Shown here: positions 31,936 to 42,520 of the stretch, in pieces
Numbering within the stretch: position 1 is the stretch's first letter
How the letters are laid out: every line of letters starts with the position of its first letter
Source of the DNA: Margaritispora aquatica
Taxonomy: Eukaryota; Ascomycota; Leotiomycetes; Helotiales; Discinellaceae
Reading direction: 5' to 3'
Assembly (NCBI GenBank): GCA_007644065.1
Contig: VJWN01000006.1
Location: 1,674,001-1,738,000 of the forward strand
Length of the DNA stretch: 64,000 nt
Notes under the pieces: model-generated
The model's database searches: none
What the model was told of the DNA's origin: nothing
Seen by the model: only the letters and a program-made list of their open reading frames with translations
Position numbers and translations under genes: made by a program

Positions 31936-32962
31936 ATGTTGTCTTCAACTTGCTATACCATACTGCTCGCGAGCCTCGCACAGGCAACGCAAGTAGTCCT
32001 CTCATCTGTCCGAGCGACAGGAAACGTGAAATATACCCTTCCAACCGAGCGAACATTCCTGCTCAATGTGCCGGAAATATACAACCATGGAGAATCGTAT
32101 CCTCTCGTGCTATCATTCCACGGCGCTGGCGGCTTCAGCGAAAAGCAGCAGCGCGTAACCGAGCTCTCGGATCCAGCACTGCGAATAGCAGGGAAGCCAT
32201 TCCTCACAGCCTACGCACAAGGCGTGAATAACACCGATTGGAACATGACGCATATCTGGAAAGGCGCACCATACGAGAACAAAACCGTTGATGATGTGAG
32301 TTCTACCATATCTTAGAAATGTGGTGACTGCGAAGTGTTGGTGTTATCTCGGCTAACACGACACCAACAAGATCGCTTATGTCCACGACATACTCGCCAC
32401 AATCTCCGCAAGCTACACCATCGATGCTTCACGGATCTACGCATGCGGTAAATCCAATGGTGGTGGCTTCACCGCGCTTCTCGCCTGCCTCCCCTCGACA
32501 TCCGCCCTTATCGCTGCATTCGCGCCTGTTTCGCCCGCGCTCTATCAAGGCGTCTTCGCCTTCCATAATTGCACACCCTCTCGACCAATTCCACTTCTCC
32601 ATGCGCATGGAGTCGAAGACGTCGTCACGCCATTTTTCGGCCGCACGCCTGAGGAGGGCAGCTTTGGACCAGAACCAGATGTCAGGCTCTGGCGGCGGCA
32701 GTGGGCGGAACGAAACGGGTGCGTAGGGCGGTATGCGGGCGAGTGGGCGGTGCCGAGCGTGGAGAAGGTGCATGAGAAGACGTGGGAGGAGGTGTGGGAT
32801 TGTCCTGGTGCGGAAGTGAGGGCGTTGACGGTGGAGGGCTTGGGTCATGCGTGGCCTTCGACGGTGGGGTTGGATCTGACGGGGAGTCCGAATCATACTG
32901 CGTCGTTTAACTTTACGAGCCAGCATCTCGTTCAGTTCTTTTCGAGGCATAAGCTGCCTTAG
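31936..32962 (+). CDS. Secreted carbohydrate esterase, feruloyl esterase / PHB depolymerase-like
   Basis: Exons 31936-32295 and 32372-32962 give 316 residues; the intron is phase 0 with GTGAGT and AACAAG borders. A signal peptide (about 18 residues) leads into LPTERTFLLNVPEIYNHGESYPLVLSFHGAGG, the first strands and oxyanion loop of an alpha/beta hydrolase. The nucleophile elbow is CGKSNGGGF, the G-x-S-N-G form typical of the LpqC/PHB-depolymerase and type C/D feruloyl esterase group (CE1). HAHGVEDVVTPF carries the probable acid, and GLGHAWPS carries the catalytic histidine. It should be secreted and hydrolyse ester links such as ferulate on plant cell-wall xylan or short acyl esters. GC content is higher in exon 2 than around it. 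Confidence 0.87.
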
Positions 32963-33342
32963 ATATGGGGTGGGTCCTGGGCAGCTAGATTGTTACTGAG
33001 AGAATGTCCTCGGTGACTTCGGTTTGACTCGAGGATAATCGATGGGCATCGAAGTTTGAATCGTAAGGGAAGGAGGGGTGCGACATGGAACTGTCGTCGT
33101 GATTTTAGCCACTGGTGATGCACGATGACTTAAATTTACGTCGTTGATGCTATTGGCATTCTTGGTGGTTGAGTTTTGACCAAATAAAGAAACCCATTCC
33201 GCTTCTGTGCCGTAGAATTTGATCCAAGAATATCCAAAATATCTGAGAACTGCCAGCACTTTATTTTCTGAGCGTCTCAAAAGTCTAGCAATTCCTGCCC
33301 CTGGAAAATTCCGGCTACTCACTCATTCTGGGGAGCGAGCTC
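32963..33342. other. Intergenic between convergent genes
   Basis: Three-prime flanks of the esterase and the Ras-like gene; nothing else seen. Confidence 0.6.
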
Positions 33343-34050
33343 TTACCTTTGTCCACTCTGCGTTTTGGACCTTCGTATAACTCTCACAATCTCATCGAAT
33401 GATCCACGCACAGAAGAATCATCAGTCACCAATACTTCACGAAACACACACCCAAACTCTCTCGCCAGCTCCAACCCCTCTTCTGTCGACACCTCCCTTT
33501 CTCTCGTCAGATATAGATGAACTCCAACAACAATCAGCGGCCACGAAGCACAGCCCCTGGCTTCCGAGACCTGCTGATAGAACTGTTTCACCTCGTCAAA
33601 CGATGTGCGAGACGTGCAATCAAAGAGAAACATGCATCCATCCACATCCCGCAACGCTAGGTTCCACAGGATAGAGTATGGATGTGGCAAACGAGCGTGA
33701 TATTCCTCAACCTGGAGACATGAGGTGATGCCATCAACCACGAATTGCTTTCTGAAAAGTCCATCGTAAGTTAGGTCGTGTGCCATGAAGTTGTCGTTGT
33801 AGATGAACTTATAAAGTGCCTGTTGTTAGTGTGGCTCATCTGGTTTTAGCGAGGGCTTTGGTGTACGTACTCGTTGCACTATTTGGCTTGGGCGAGAATC
33901 TTCGGGTAGCCCTAAGAATCCTATCTTGTAATACTCTACTTTTGTAGGATCGGTTCGAATCGTTGCATTAAGGTTGTTCGGTTGCTCTCTTGGCTCTCTG
34001 TTGGTAACAGCTGACTTTATTGCTCTGCAAACTCTTCGTAACGACATCAT
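33343..34050 (-). CDS. Ras-like small GTPase fold protein lacking nucleotide-binding motifs
   Basis: Exons 34050-33871 and 33819-33343 (phase 0 intron, GTACGT..ACAG) give 218 residues. The fold follows Ras: YYKIGFLGL is strand 1, DLTYDGLFRKQFVVDGI aligns with the YDPTIEDSYRKQ..IDG switch I-strand 2 region, DGCMFLFDCTSRTSFDEVKQFY is strand 4-helix 3, and WPLIVVGVHLYL is strand 5. Yet every guanine-nucleotide motif is altered. The P-loop GxxxxGK[ST] is GLPEDSRPS, the DxxG of switch II is lost (QVEEYHARLP), and NKxD is replaced by VGVHLYL. It is therefore probably a pseudo-GTPase or a decayed paralogue that is still open-reading. A second such gene lies at 46719-47456 with an intron at the equivalent place. 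Function unknown. Confidence 0.75.
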
Positions 34051-34511
34051 GATCCGATTATCCCAGACACGTGCTTGGAACTATCCAAATATTGCTACCT
34101 TAAGTGACGATGTTCTATGATGTCCATCCTGTGGCCGCAAACGAGTGCGATGTGGACTTTGACAATGCTAGATGCTGTCTGTTGGTGGCGGCGCCGCACT
34201 AGCCAAATTGAGACATCATCCTTGCTAATAACAACACGATGAATTGCTCAAAGCCAAACGCCTCTATCAAAGATAAAAAAAAGGCACAAGATGTCATAAC
34301 TTCGTGACAGGAAGCAATGCCTTCTTCAGGATATCTTTTTAACATAAAAGGCTAATGTTGCCAAGAGTGGGATTAGACTTTTCCAAAACTTCGAAAATTT
34401 CGTAGACTAGCTCTCCTTACACCTCTTATTTATATTGCCTCAAGTTCTCCAAAAGTAGATCACTTCTGGAGAGTAAATTCGACACAAACCCCAGAAGACC
34501 ATACCAAAACC
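34051..34511. other. Divergent intergenic region
   Basis: Holds the promoters of the Ras-like gene and of the DUF3830 gene. No motif or repeat singled out. Confidence 0.6.
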
Positions 34512-34955
34512 ATGGCCACACTACTATACCCCAGAATACTCATAACAACCCCATCCCACCAATTCCTCGGCGTTCTGTCCCCCCTCGCCCCAAAGACCGT
34601 CTCATTCTTCCTCTCTCTCCTGCCCTACACTCAAAAAGCAATCCACGTGCGCTGGTCGGGCGAAGCCCTCTGGATTCCCCTCGGCGAGACGGATTTTGCC
34701 TCAAAGGTTCCCTATGAGAACCACACCGCGCACCCGGCGCCTGGAGAGGTGCTGCTGTACCCAGGAGGCATAAGCGAGACGGAGTTCCTGCTGTGCTATG
34801 GCAGCTGTATGTTCGCGAGTAAGATGGGTGTGTTGGCTGGAAATCACTTCTTGACGATCACGGAGGGAGGAGAGAAGTTGAGAGCGCTCGGTGAGGAGGT
34901 GTTGTGGACGGGCGCGAAGGAGGTGAGGTTTGAGGTTGCGAGTGAAGAGATGTGA
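34512..34955 (+). CDS. DUF3830 family protein (cyclophilin-like fold)
   Basis: Single exon, 147 residues, ATG in good context (ACCATGG). APKTVSFFLSLLPYTQKAIHVRWSGEALWIPLG is the core of the DUF3830 family, and YENHTAHPAPGEVLLYPGGISETEFLL is its second conserved stretch. SKMGVLAGNHFLTI closes the domain. The family is mostly bacterial, is related in fold to cyclophilins, and is often found near amidohydrolase or ureide-metabolism genes; a biochemical role is not established. No such partner adjoins it here. Lack of introns and the mainly bacterial family make horizontal origin possible, which is inference only. Confidence 0.8.
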   Translation: MATLLYPRILITTPSHQFLGVLSPLAPKTVSFFLSLLPYTQKAIHVRWSGEALWIPLGETDFASKVPYENHTAHPAPGEVLLYPGGISETEFLLCYGSCMFASKMGVLAGNHFLTITEGGEKLRALGEEVLWTGAKEVRFEVASEEM

Positions 34956-35287
34956 GTCCTCGGGCAAAGAGTTGATGTCGCTTTTGAATGATGAGCGGTG
35001 CTGATTTTTGAGGTAGGATTGCTAAGTTTCGTCGTGATAAAGGGGTGGAGAAAAGTAGGCTTTGAGCTGTTTCGATGAGTTGGCATTATGGATCTATTAC
35101 ATGGTATTAATTGGGATTTGGAAGAGCAGGTATTATTTAGAGCTGAACTCAAACTCATTTAGCCTGCAGATGACAAGCTACTCAGGATAGCACATAAATG
35201 AGAGAATCTTTCTGGCTGGCCCTCCCAACTGCTCTGACAAAATCAATTCATCGGTGTCTATCATTTATACTTACTTTTGAATCTGAT
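34956..35287. other. Intergenic between convergent genes
   Basis: Three-prime flanks of the DUF3830 and phosphatase genes; no other feature seen. Confidence 0.6.
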
Positions 35288-36243
35288 CTAGCTCTCATAC
35301 TCTAACTTATCATCTCCAATGATCTTCCAAATCTCCTCCACGATATCTTTTTGGCCACTCGGCGCTCCTCGTATGGCAAGGTATTTCCGTCCCTCAATGG
35401 TAGCCTCCCAATCACCTGGATTCGCTCCAACCATGATACCTCCAGCTTCGTTTAATATACACCAACCAGCTGCAACATCCCAAGCCCAACATCCACCTTC
35501 CCAGTATGCATCCTGCTGTCCAGCAGCAACAGCGACAAGATTCAATGCTGCCGAGCCTACGCATCTAATGCTATGCACCATAGCTCCACCCTCATCCTTA
35601 CTTTGTGCCAGTTTGGTGAAGACCTTGCTTTTCACGGCGAAGTTGTTCCCAGTACGGTCAGAGCCCCACTCTAATCCCACCAAACAAGTGCTAAGGTCCT
35701 TCAATGGCTCCGGATCCTGTTTGAGAGGCAATTTCTCTTTGCGACCTTCACTTTTGCCACCTTGGCTGCCACGAAGAAGGAAAGATCCCTTTCCTTTGAT
35801 GCCAGTGTAGAGTTCATCTAGGTATGCATTGTAGATGACCCCAACGGATGGAGACTTGTTGATTGTGAATCCTAACGAAATGCAGAATGCAGGGAAAGAG
35901 TGTACAAAGTTTGTAGTGCCATCGATAGGATCGCAGATAAATGTGGGTGCGTCAGTAAGCTTCTGGCCTGGATAGTATGTCTCTTCGCCGATAAATTCGA
36001 AGGATGGGTATGTTTTCAAGAGACGAGTTGACACCATTTTCTCGACGGCTTGGTCGGTTTCCGTGACAAGATCTGCGGCTGTAATATGTGAGTAATGGGG
36101 TTTAGCACCGGAGTGACGAGCTTACAATTCTTCTTAGTACCAGAGGATAGGTATGATGGAGTTGCAGCAAGCATCATTCTGCCAGCTTCATATGCGACGT
36201 CCACGAGAAGGTCGTGGACCTCCTCAAGATTCACAGCAGCCAT
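35288..36243 (-). CDS. Inositol-1-monophosphatase family phosphatase
   Basis: Exons 36243-36126 and 36078-35288 give 302 residues. Joining them restores SADLVTETDQAVEKM (the D..T.TD motif), with FIGEE following. CDPIDGTTNFVHSFP is the metal-binding DPIDGT[TS]NF signature, and CWAWDVAAG is the second metal site (WD..AG). All residues needed for the Mg-dependent FIG phosphatase reaction are visible. It hydrolyses myo-inositol phosphates to inositol, or a related phosphomonoester. The QutG/QA-X proteins of quinate clusters belong to the same family, but no quinate genes are near. Cytosolic, no signal peptide. Length is close to the usual 270-310. Confidence 0.93.
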
Positions 36244-36656
36244 CTGTACAGTATGAAGATTGTAGAAGAAGGAGGAAAAGAAGAGGGTTGTAATAGCTAC
36301 ACAGCAGAGAGAATGAAGACCAGAGAAACTGGCGGGGTACGTGGGGTAAGTTTGAGGATTTGTAGCAAACTCGATAAGATGGCACAGCAGGGCTCCAAAC
36401 CCCGTCCTATCAGCACGTGTGCCGCCAAGTACCAGGGCACCTCATGCTGTACGAAGATACCTAGGTAAGGTAGCCATCGTGATGGCTTCAGTTGATCCAT
36501 CCAACAAACAACTAATGACAAACTTGCCAATGACAACTCCCTTTGACCGCCGTCAACGCTTTGAAATCGTACACTGAAAAAGCAACCCATCCCTCAACTC
36601 CCCAAGCGCCAAACCTAATTTCACCGTTCCCGAAAACCACTCGTACGACCTCCGGC
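36244..36656. other. Intergenic
   Basis: Upstream of the phosphatase and downstream of the membrane-protein gene. It contains CACGTG near 36413 and a CCTAGGTAAGGTA word at about 36461-36473. No exon. Confidence 0.6.
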
Positions 36657-37376
36657 TTACATATTCTCCTTAAAGATGCTCCTTCGTTCCGAGGTATCAT
36701 CGAGGCTTTCCTTTGCCTTATGGCCTTTTTGCGTATCCATTGGTCGTGGGCTCACACCTCTCAATTCAATATTGCTCAACTCTGCGCTATCGTCAAAGGG
36801 ATTCAGCGCCGGCTGTTTTCCCTTTCCCTTTCCCATCTCCTCGTCATATCTGCGATCCAGTCCCGCTTGGCTGCCTCCAATGTATGGTTCCGGCTCTCGA
36901 CTTAAGCTTCTCCCCCTCTCCTCGCCATATGCGGTAGAACCGGCAGCTGGTGCAAGTCCAGGACCGCCATGGAGACCAAGTTCTTGTTCTTCATAGTATC
37001 CACCTGGTCCGTATGCATCCGCCTCAGTTCCCACTCGCGCATCCCATGCCTCATCTGGATCTAATGGGCCAAAGCCTCGATTGTTGGCTCTGCCACGAAC
37101 GGAGCTGCTCAAGGGCTCTTCATACGAGCCACCTGCGGAGCGAGTGTTTCCTTTAGAAAACATGCCCTTGACCTTGCCCATGAAGCCACCCTGCGAGGAA
37201 CCTCCGCCATATTCTTGCGATCTACCGGCGAATGGATTGTAGGATGATAACGTTGGTTGAGGAAGTCCAAGCCTCCGGGCGCGCAAATGTGTGTAAATCA
37301 GCCATGCTGCACCGACAAGGACAGCGAGAATGGCGACAATGATGAAGAAGGCAGCGACTCCAGATATTTTGGCCAT
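36657..37376 (-). CDS. Single-pass membrane protein with disordered cytosolic tail, uncharacterised
   Basis: Single exon, 239 residues. The amino end MAKISGVAAFFIIVAILAVLVGAAWLIYTHLRARR is one transmembrane helix followed by a positive stop-transfer cluster, so the rest should face the cytosol. LGLPQPTLSSYNPF follows, then a Gly/Ser/Pro-rich region with many Tyr and Arg-Ser sites. It ends in NPFDDSAELSNIELRGVSPRP. This short-TM-plus-tail layout with the LGLPxPxLxSYNPF segment is familiar from filamentous ascomycetes, where it is sometimes loosely called acid-phosphatase-like. I see no phosphatase motif. NPF and Ser-Pro sites hint at trafficking or phosphoregulation, which is inference. Confidence 0.72.
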   Translation of the reverse strand: MAKISGVAAFFIIVAILAVLVGAAWLIYTHLRARRLGLPQPTLSSYNPFAGRSQEYGGGSSQGGFMGKVKGMFSKGNTRSAGGSYEEPLSSSVRGRANNRGFGPLDPDEAWDARVGTEADAYGPGGYYEEQELGLHGGPGLAPAAGSTAYGEERGRSLSREPEPYIGGSQAGLDRRYDEEMGKGKGKQPALNPFDDSAELSNIELRGVSPRPMDTQKGHKAKESLDDTSERRSIFKENM

Positions 37377-39070
37377 CTTATGAGATGCAGTCCCTCAATT
37401 GAAATTCTTCTGGTGTTTGATCAAGGCGATGTGGTACTTGTGATGCCTGAATGAGGATGATGTTCTGGGAGCTGGCAGTACAGGACAGGACAGGGCAGGG
37501 CTGAGCTTAGCTGAGCTGACATAAGTTGTATGGTAAAGTAAAACAACCTGGGAAACAACGTCAGAGCTGGGCTACCCTACCCTACCTAGGTACCTACCTT
37601 ACCTAAGTCCAGACTATCACGTGATTAATACTGGATACCTTACTCGCCTTAGGTAAGTCGTGGAGAACTGAGGTGGGGCAGCTTTCGTTGGAGAAATCAT
37701 TCAACCCAATCTTGACCACATTTCATCAATAACCTCAGTTCTGACAGTCTCGAGGTCGGCAATACTAACAAGCATAAGATATTCATCTTTAAATTCTACA
37801 ATGACTCGAGCAAAACTCGCAGTAAGCATACTCCGTGCAAACATGTTCAAACTTCACTGCCGTGAAGACACATTCAAATTGAATCAGATTCTGGCGGACG
37901 TTTTGAGACTAGAATTTCGGTATTTGACCGGCTTCTCATTTGCTCACATGCTGCTTCCTTTTGGCTTCACCTTGAACCCGACTGATGCAACGTGGCTTGG
38001 ACACTACCAGACATTGTAATGTCATTCGAACGTGTCGCTGAAGTTATGGACTGCTGCAAGAGCTACATAATAAGTATTGGAGCAGATCCTAGACAGTGTC
38101 GAAATCCATGTTTTCGATGTCGATACCCACTTGTACTATCATTTCTTTGTTTTAGTCTTTCTCTCCGAAACCCTACTATTAAGTCCCTCGCACGAGTCAT
38201 TGTGGGTATGATTTCTTCTTATGATGGGCTATTATGAGAGAGCCACTATCACCAGTCTTCTGGTTGGTGACGATTTTTTGAAACGAGTCGATATATTCCG
38301 ACAATGCTGAAGTTGAAGTGTCGTACCAATGATTTAGGGACAATCATGCTGGGCATTACATGAGTAATGGCAATTACGGCCAGTAAGTATTTGCTTTTAT
38401 GTCTTAGGGTTATAGGAAATTCTGCAGAGGAAAGCAGTCTAACCGAGTGGAGCAGATACTTGTCCAAACAAGTTCGACCTAGCATTTGCTTGGAATAGGC
38501 ACAACTAGATATTAGCTGCGATGGTGTCGAACCACTTCAGCTGTTCGTTCATTCGTTCCAAAGTTCGCACTGACCGAAACGATATCTACGTGCATAACGA
38601 TGCGACACATGATCCCAGGACAGGCATCTGCACACAAATTCGCTCAATATTCAATACTCTATGAAATGCTCTACTGCAGATGACTAGTTTGTGCTTCTAA
38701 TCACCGAGGTGAATTTATTTTAGCGAATTTCGGTGAAACGTTACTACCTCCAACTTTCGATTCGAAACAGATCATAAGGGAAGTAGAATACCAAGGATTA
38801 GGTGTCTTGAAGTTCATTATTTCTAATGCATCCATAGCACTAGCCATCATTTTGCGGGATTTGAAACTTCTTACACAAGAAAGAGAACCAAAAGTCACTC
38901 TACATGCCAGCCAACCAGTTTCTACCAAGTTGATTCGCCTGGCGTCTCGCCATGTGACGCAACCACCCCCACGTGTTCTCGCTGATTCCATCAATGGACC
39001 TCAGCTAGCAGGTATATATTCCTCTTAATTTCCTTGCCTTGAGACTCCTCTTTTGGTATCTGCTTTTCTA
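37377..39070. other. Intergenic (1.7 kb), no supported gene
   Basis: Begins with an ACCTA-rich patch (about 37570-37605, repeated CCTACC/ACCTACC words around a CCTAGGTACC core). Two short frames at 37801-38019 and 37992-38237 lack domains or convincing splice partners. The stretch before 39071 may hold the promoter of the siderophore-type synthetase. Confidence 0.5.
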
Positions 39071-40953
39071 ATGTCTTCAATGCAAGATTCTCTTAGCGAG
39101 AAAGCATTTGCACTTTCACTCAAGAAAAGAGCTTGCTTTGAAACAACGAGTCGCCTACTCGCCCAACTCATCAACGAAGGACTATGCTCCATCTCTGTGG
39201 AAACACACCGCTCGACAAAATTAAAATGGCTCGTATTGCAACCTGTCAGCTTAGTGCCCCAGTATGATGTGGAGTCCGTGAGAGTTGCCATTTTTTCGGC
39301 GGTTCAGATTAAGTTGAATGAGAACAGACAAGTGACTGCAATTGTTCGTGCTAATCAACTAAGTCCTCCTGTCTTCCTTGCAAAGGGTGAGGAGAGGCAA
39401 GAGGTAGTGCAGCCCGATCTTTTGTTTGGAGCAATGAGTTCGTGGTTTGGTCTTGGCGAACGGGATGAGCAGATCAAATTTCTGCTCGAGGATCAACTCA
39501 GAAACGGAGCAGCGAACCAAGGTAGCGGACCTTCTTGTCATTTTATCTTAGATTCTCAGTTCTGATGTAATTAGTCGAATGGTTCAAGACCGCAGAAACG
39601 CAGTCCCGGCTTGAGCTCACTTCTCCATCAATAGCTTGGGAAAGGACTTTGATAACGGGACACCCAAGCCATCCCGTATGTTTACCCACATAGTGTTGTG
39701 GAATATGAGCTCATTGAAGCATATTAGCTACATCGGACGTGCTTCGCGCAAGCACCACTCACCCCAATTTTACCAGCAGAGATACCATCTCTCCTCGCTC
39801 CTGAAGTCATCTTCCTATCTCTCCCCCGCCCAGCAATCCGCATTACTGGTCCGTTCGAAGAACTCCTTGGCCCGCTGGTCAACACTCTCAATATTCCAGC
39901 TGTTGACCATAGCCGTATCATAATTCCCACACTTGCGCGCCAACAACCAGCTATCTCTCAACGCTTCCCTGACACTGTCCCTATTGGCTCAGTCCATGGT
40001 ACAGCACAAACATCAGTGAGAACCATCACTCTCAACCCTGAGCTCAAATTTCCATACCATCTGAAGCTCTCGCTAGCTTGCCAGATCACCTCGGCGTTGA
40101 GAACCATCACGCCATGGTCTGCAATAGGTGCACCGGAAGTGTCGAAGCTGTTGAGAAAGCTATTGCCTGCCGAGTTGTGGGTGTATGCTGAGGTTGCATC
40201 TGTGACAGGCGCACAGGACAACTTCGATGACGCGAAACATCTGTCCTGTATCCTGCGGACCGATCTTGAAGAGCAAGCAAGGGAGAAGGGAGAGAGGCTC
40301 ATCATGGCTGCTGCGCTGGCACAGCCTGATCCTCACGATGAAGAAAGGAGGACGTATGCTGAAGTCATCTTCAACTTACAAAGTGTGGAGGAGAAGCTCG
40401 CTTGGTTCCGAAGGTAAGCACTTGATTATCAAGAGGAAGAGTGTACGAGTTACATACTCACTGTACGTTCAGCTACACTTCCATTCTCCTCAACCTCGTA
40501 ATCTCACCTCTCATCGCCCACGGCATCGGTCTCGAAGCCCACGGCCAAAACATGAGCGTTCGCATCAACCTCCAAACACGCACTGTTACCGGCTTTGCTG
40601 TCCGCGATTTTGGGGGCATAAGACTGCACATGCCGACTCTGCACTCACAAGGCCATAGCGTTGATACCATACCCGCTGGCAGTGCGATCATGACATACAA
40701 CCTTAAGGATGTGTGGAATAAGGTGCATCATTCGCTTATCCAGAATCATCTTGGTCAGCTGCTGGTTGCCCTTGGGCTGGAGACAGAAGGAGGATGGGCT
40801 GTCGTGAGGGAGTGTTTGGGTGATGTGCTGGAGATGGATGGTGGCGAGATGGGCAGGCAAGTTGGGGAGTATTTTTTGAGAGAGAAGATGGTGCTGAAGT
40901 GCTTCATGGGTATGGCTATGCAGGGGAAATATAGAGATGTGAGATTTCTCTAG
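39071..40953 (+). CDS. IucA/IucC family NRPS-independent siderophore (NIS) synthetase
   Basis: Four exons, 39071-39521, 39575-39675, 39728-40413 and 40473-40953, give 572 residues with all phases matching. The amino end has KKRACFETTSRLLAQLINEGL. Exons 2-3 rebuild WERTLITGHPSHPLHRTCFAQAP, which contains the family's GHPxHP ATP-binding signature. Later come SVRTITLNPELKFPYHLKLSL, then HGIGLEAHGQN and FAVRDFGGIR, the conserved E.H.QN and RDF.G blocks of IucA/IucC enzymes, and FMGMAMQGKYRDV near the end. These enzymes couple citrate or another polycarboxylate to amines or alcohols with ATP, as in aerobactin or rhizoferrin. Fungal siderophores are mostly hydroxamates made by NRPSs, so an NIS enzyme in an ascomycete is notable. 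No hydroxylase, acetylase or exporter adjoins it, so the product is unknown. The start codon is uncertain by a few residues. Confidence 0.9.
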
Positions 40954-42520
40954 TCCAAGACTATGTTTCATCTTTTGATTGCTAACTTTGCGTAGTATGT
41001 TGAGCGCGAGATCGACAATTTGTTGTTAATCTAGCAACTTCTAGCTAGTGAGGAGAGAACACCGTCTTATTCTCATCAACCTAACGGGAGACAGGATTGT
41101 CGTGGGGGTTGAAAGTTCACAAGACCAAAACAAATGTATTTCCAACTTAGCGGCGATGGATATAAAATCCCCACTTGAGATCAGAGGCCCAGCGAAAAAA
41201 AACCCCAAAGAACAAGAAACCTATTAACGTGCATCTCGTTTACCATCATCATAAACCCCCATGCTTCTGAGCTGCACTCAAGACAGCATCGACGAGAATC
41301 GGAAAAACCGCAAATGATTTAAAGTTGATCCGGTGCCGTTTAACCGGTAGTTTTTAAGAGCTCCAATGAAAGTAGACGGAGACTTAGCCTCCGTGTAATA
41401 CCACATCTGCCGGCTAAATAGGTCCATGTACAGTTGCAGGTACGTACAACAATGACTTCACCCACCCACGCTCTTGTACGATACGGTAAACAATTGAAGT
41501 TTATCTATACTGTCTGAAGAGACTCGTACGAAATTAATATATTCTTCGAATGGAGAGAGCCTCCGTAACATATTGAACGAGTAAGATGTGTATATTGATG
41601 CGGCCTGAAGCGAATACGATAAGGTAGGTTGCAAATGCAGAGGTACATTGAGAGTGGTTATTGATACACCAAATATATCTTACAGAGCGAGCCTAATGAT
41701 TACTTACTGGTATGGCTATACGAAAAGAAAATGTTTCAGATAGACGTATACAGTTACAGCGGCCATGATGTTCTTGGGATCTTCTCTCGTACTCGGATCA
41801 ACTTTGCAGCGATAACCGAGCCGAGCTAAATTCATCCATACATCACCAATGAAAGTCTGGGATAGAACAGCGTATGGGTCCCAAATGCTGACTGAGAACT
41901 CCTTTCTAACGACATGAATCTCTATGCTCTCCATTCTTATATCTCAACTTGGATAAAGAATAAAATTTTACCATTTTCACCTGTTTTTATGGGTTGTCTT
42001 CCGAGCATTCACCTATTCCCACTCTCTACAATCGCCTCCTGTCGGGTGAATCCGAAATGTCCCTGCTCTCGATTGGATAATTACCAGCAGGTTTGTAAAG
42101 GAGATGCAGAAACCTCATGCAAGGCACCCCGCATCATCCCACCATCCCACCCCAAATGTCATCCGAGCACATGGAGAGGATCTTGCCCCCTCACACAATA
42201 CAGGCTAAATGGCACTTTGCAGCTATCCATTGGGTGTAAGTCTCTCAATCCCATGTGGACTGCGACAATCGTCATCACGAGATGGCTCGTCGCGTTACCC
42301 AAGATTCAAACCACCTCGTGGAGGCCGGAATTTTTGTTTTTATTTCGGACTGCTTACTGAATTCTTTTATTTTCTCTTCACTTTTTCTCCCTCATTATTT
42401 CTGATCTGCTGTTCTCTGATTCCAAGCTTTATTTGAGCTTGTCCCCAGCTATCGCATCAAAATCTCAATTACTTTCGCTCCTATCGAAAATATTCAGAAA
42501 ACACCCCAATCAGCTCGATC
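40954..42520. other. Intergenic (1.6 kb)
   Basis: No supported exon. AT-rich in the middle. A pyrimidine-rich block near 42350-42440 precedes the alpha-xylosidase start and looks like its promoter/leader. Confidence 0.55.

Noticed and set aside
33948..33966. GGTTCGAATC, B-box-like
   Set aside because: It lies inside exon 1 of the Ras-like gene and has no cloverleaf context.
37801..38237. Two short overlapping plus-strand frames
   Set aside because: No recognised domain and no splice join that extends them; kept only as intergenic sequence.
38807..39028. Possible upstream exon of the NIS synthetase
   Set aside because: The frame shows no similarity to the family and the gene already starts with the usual amino-end motif at 39071.
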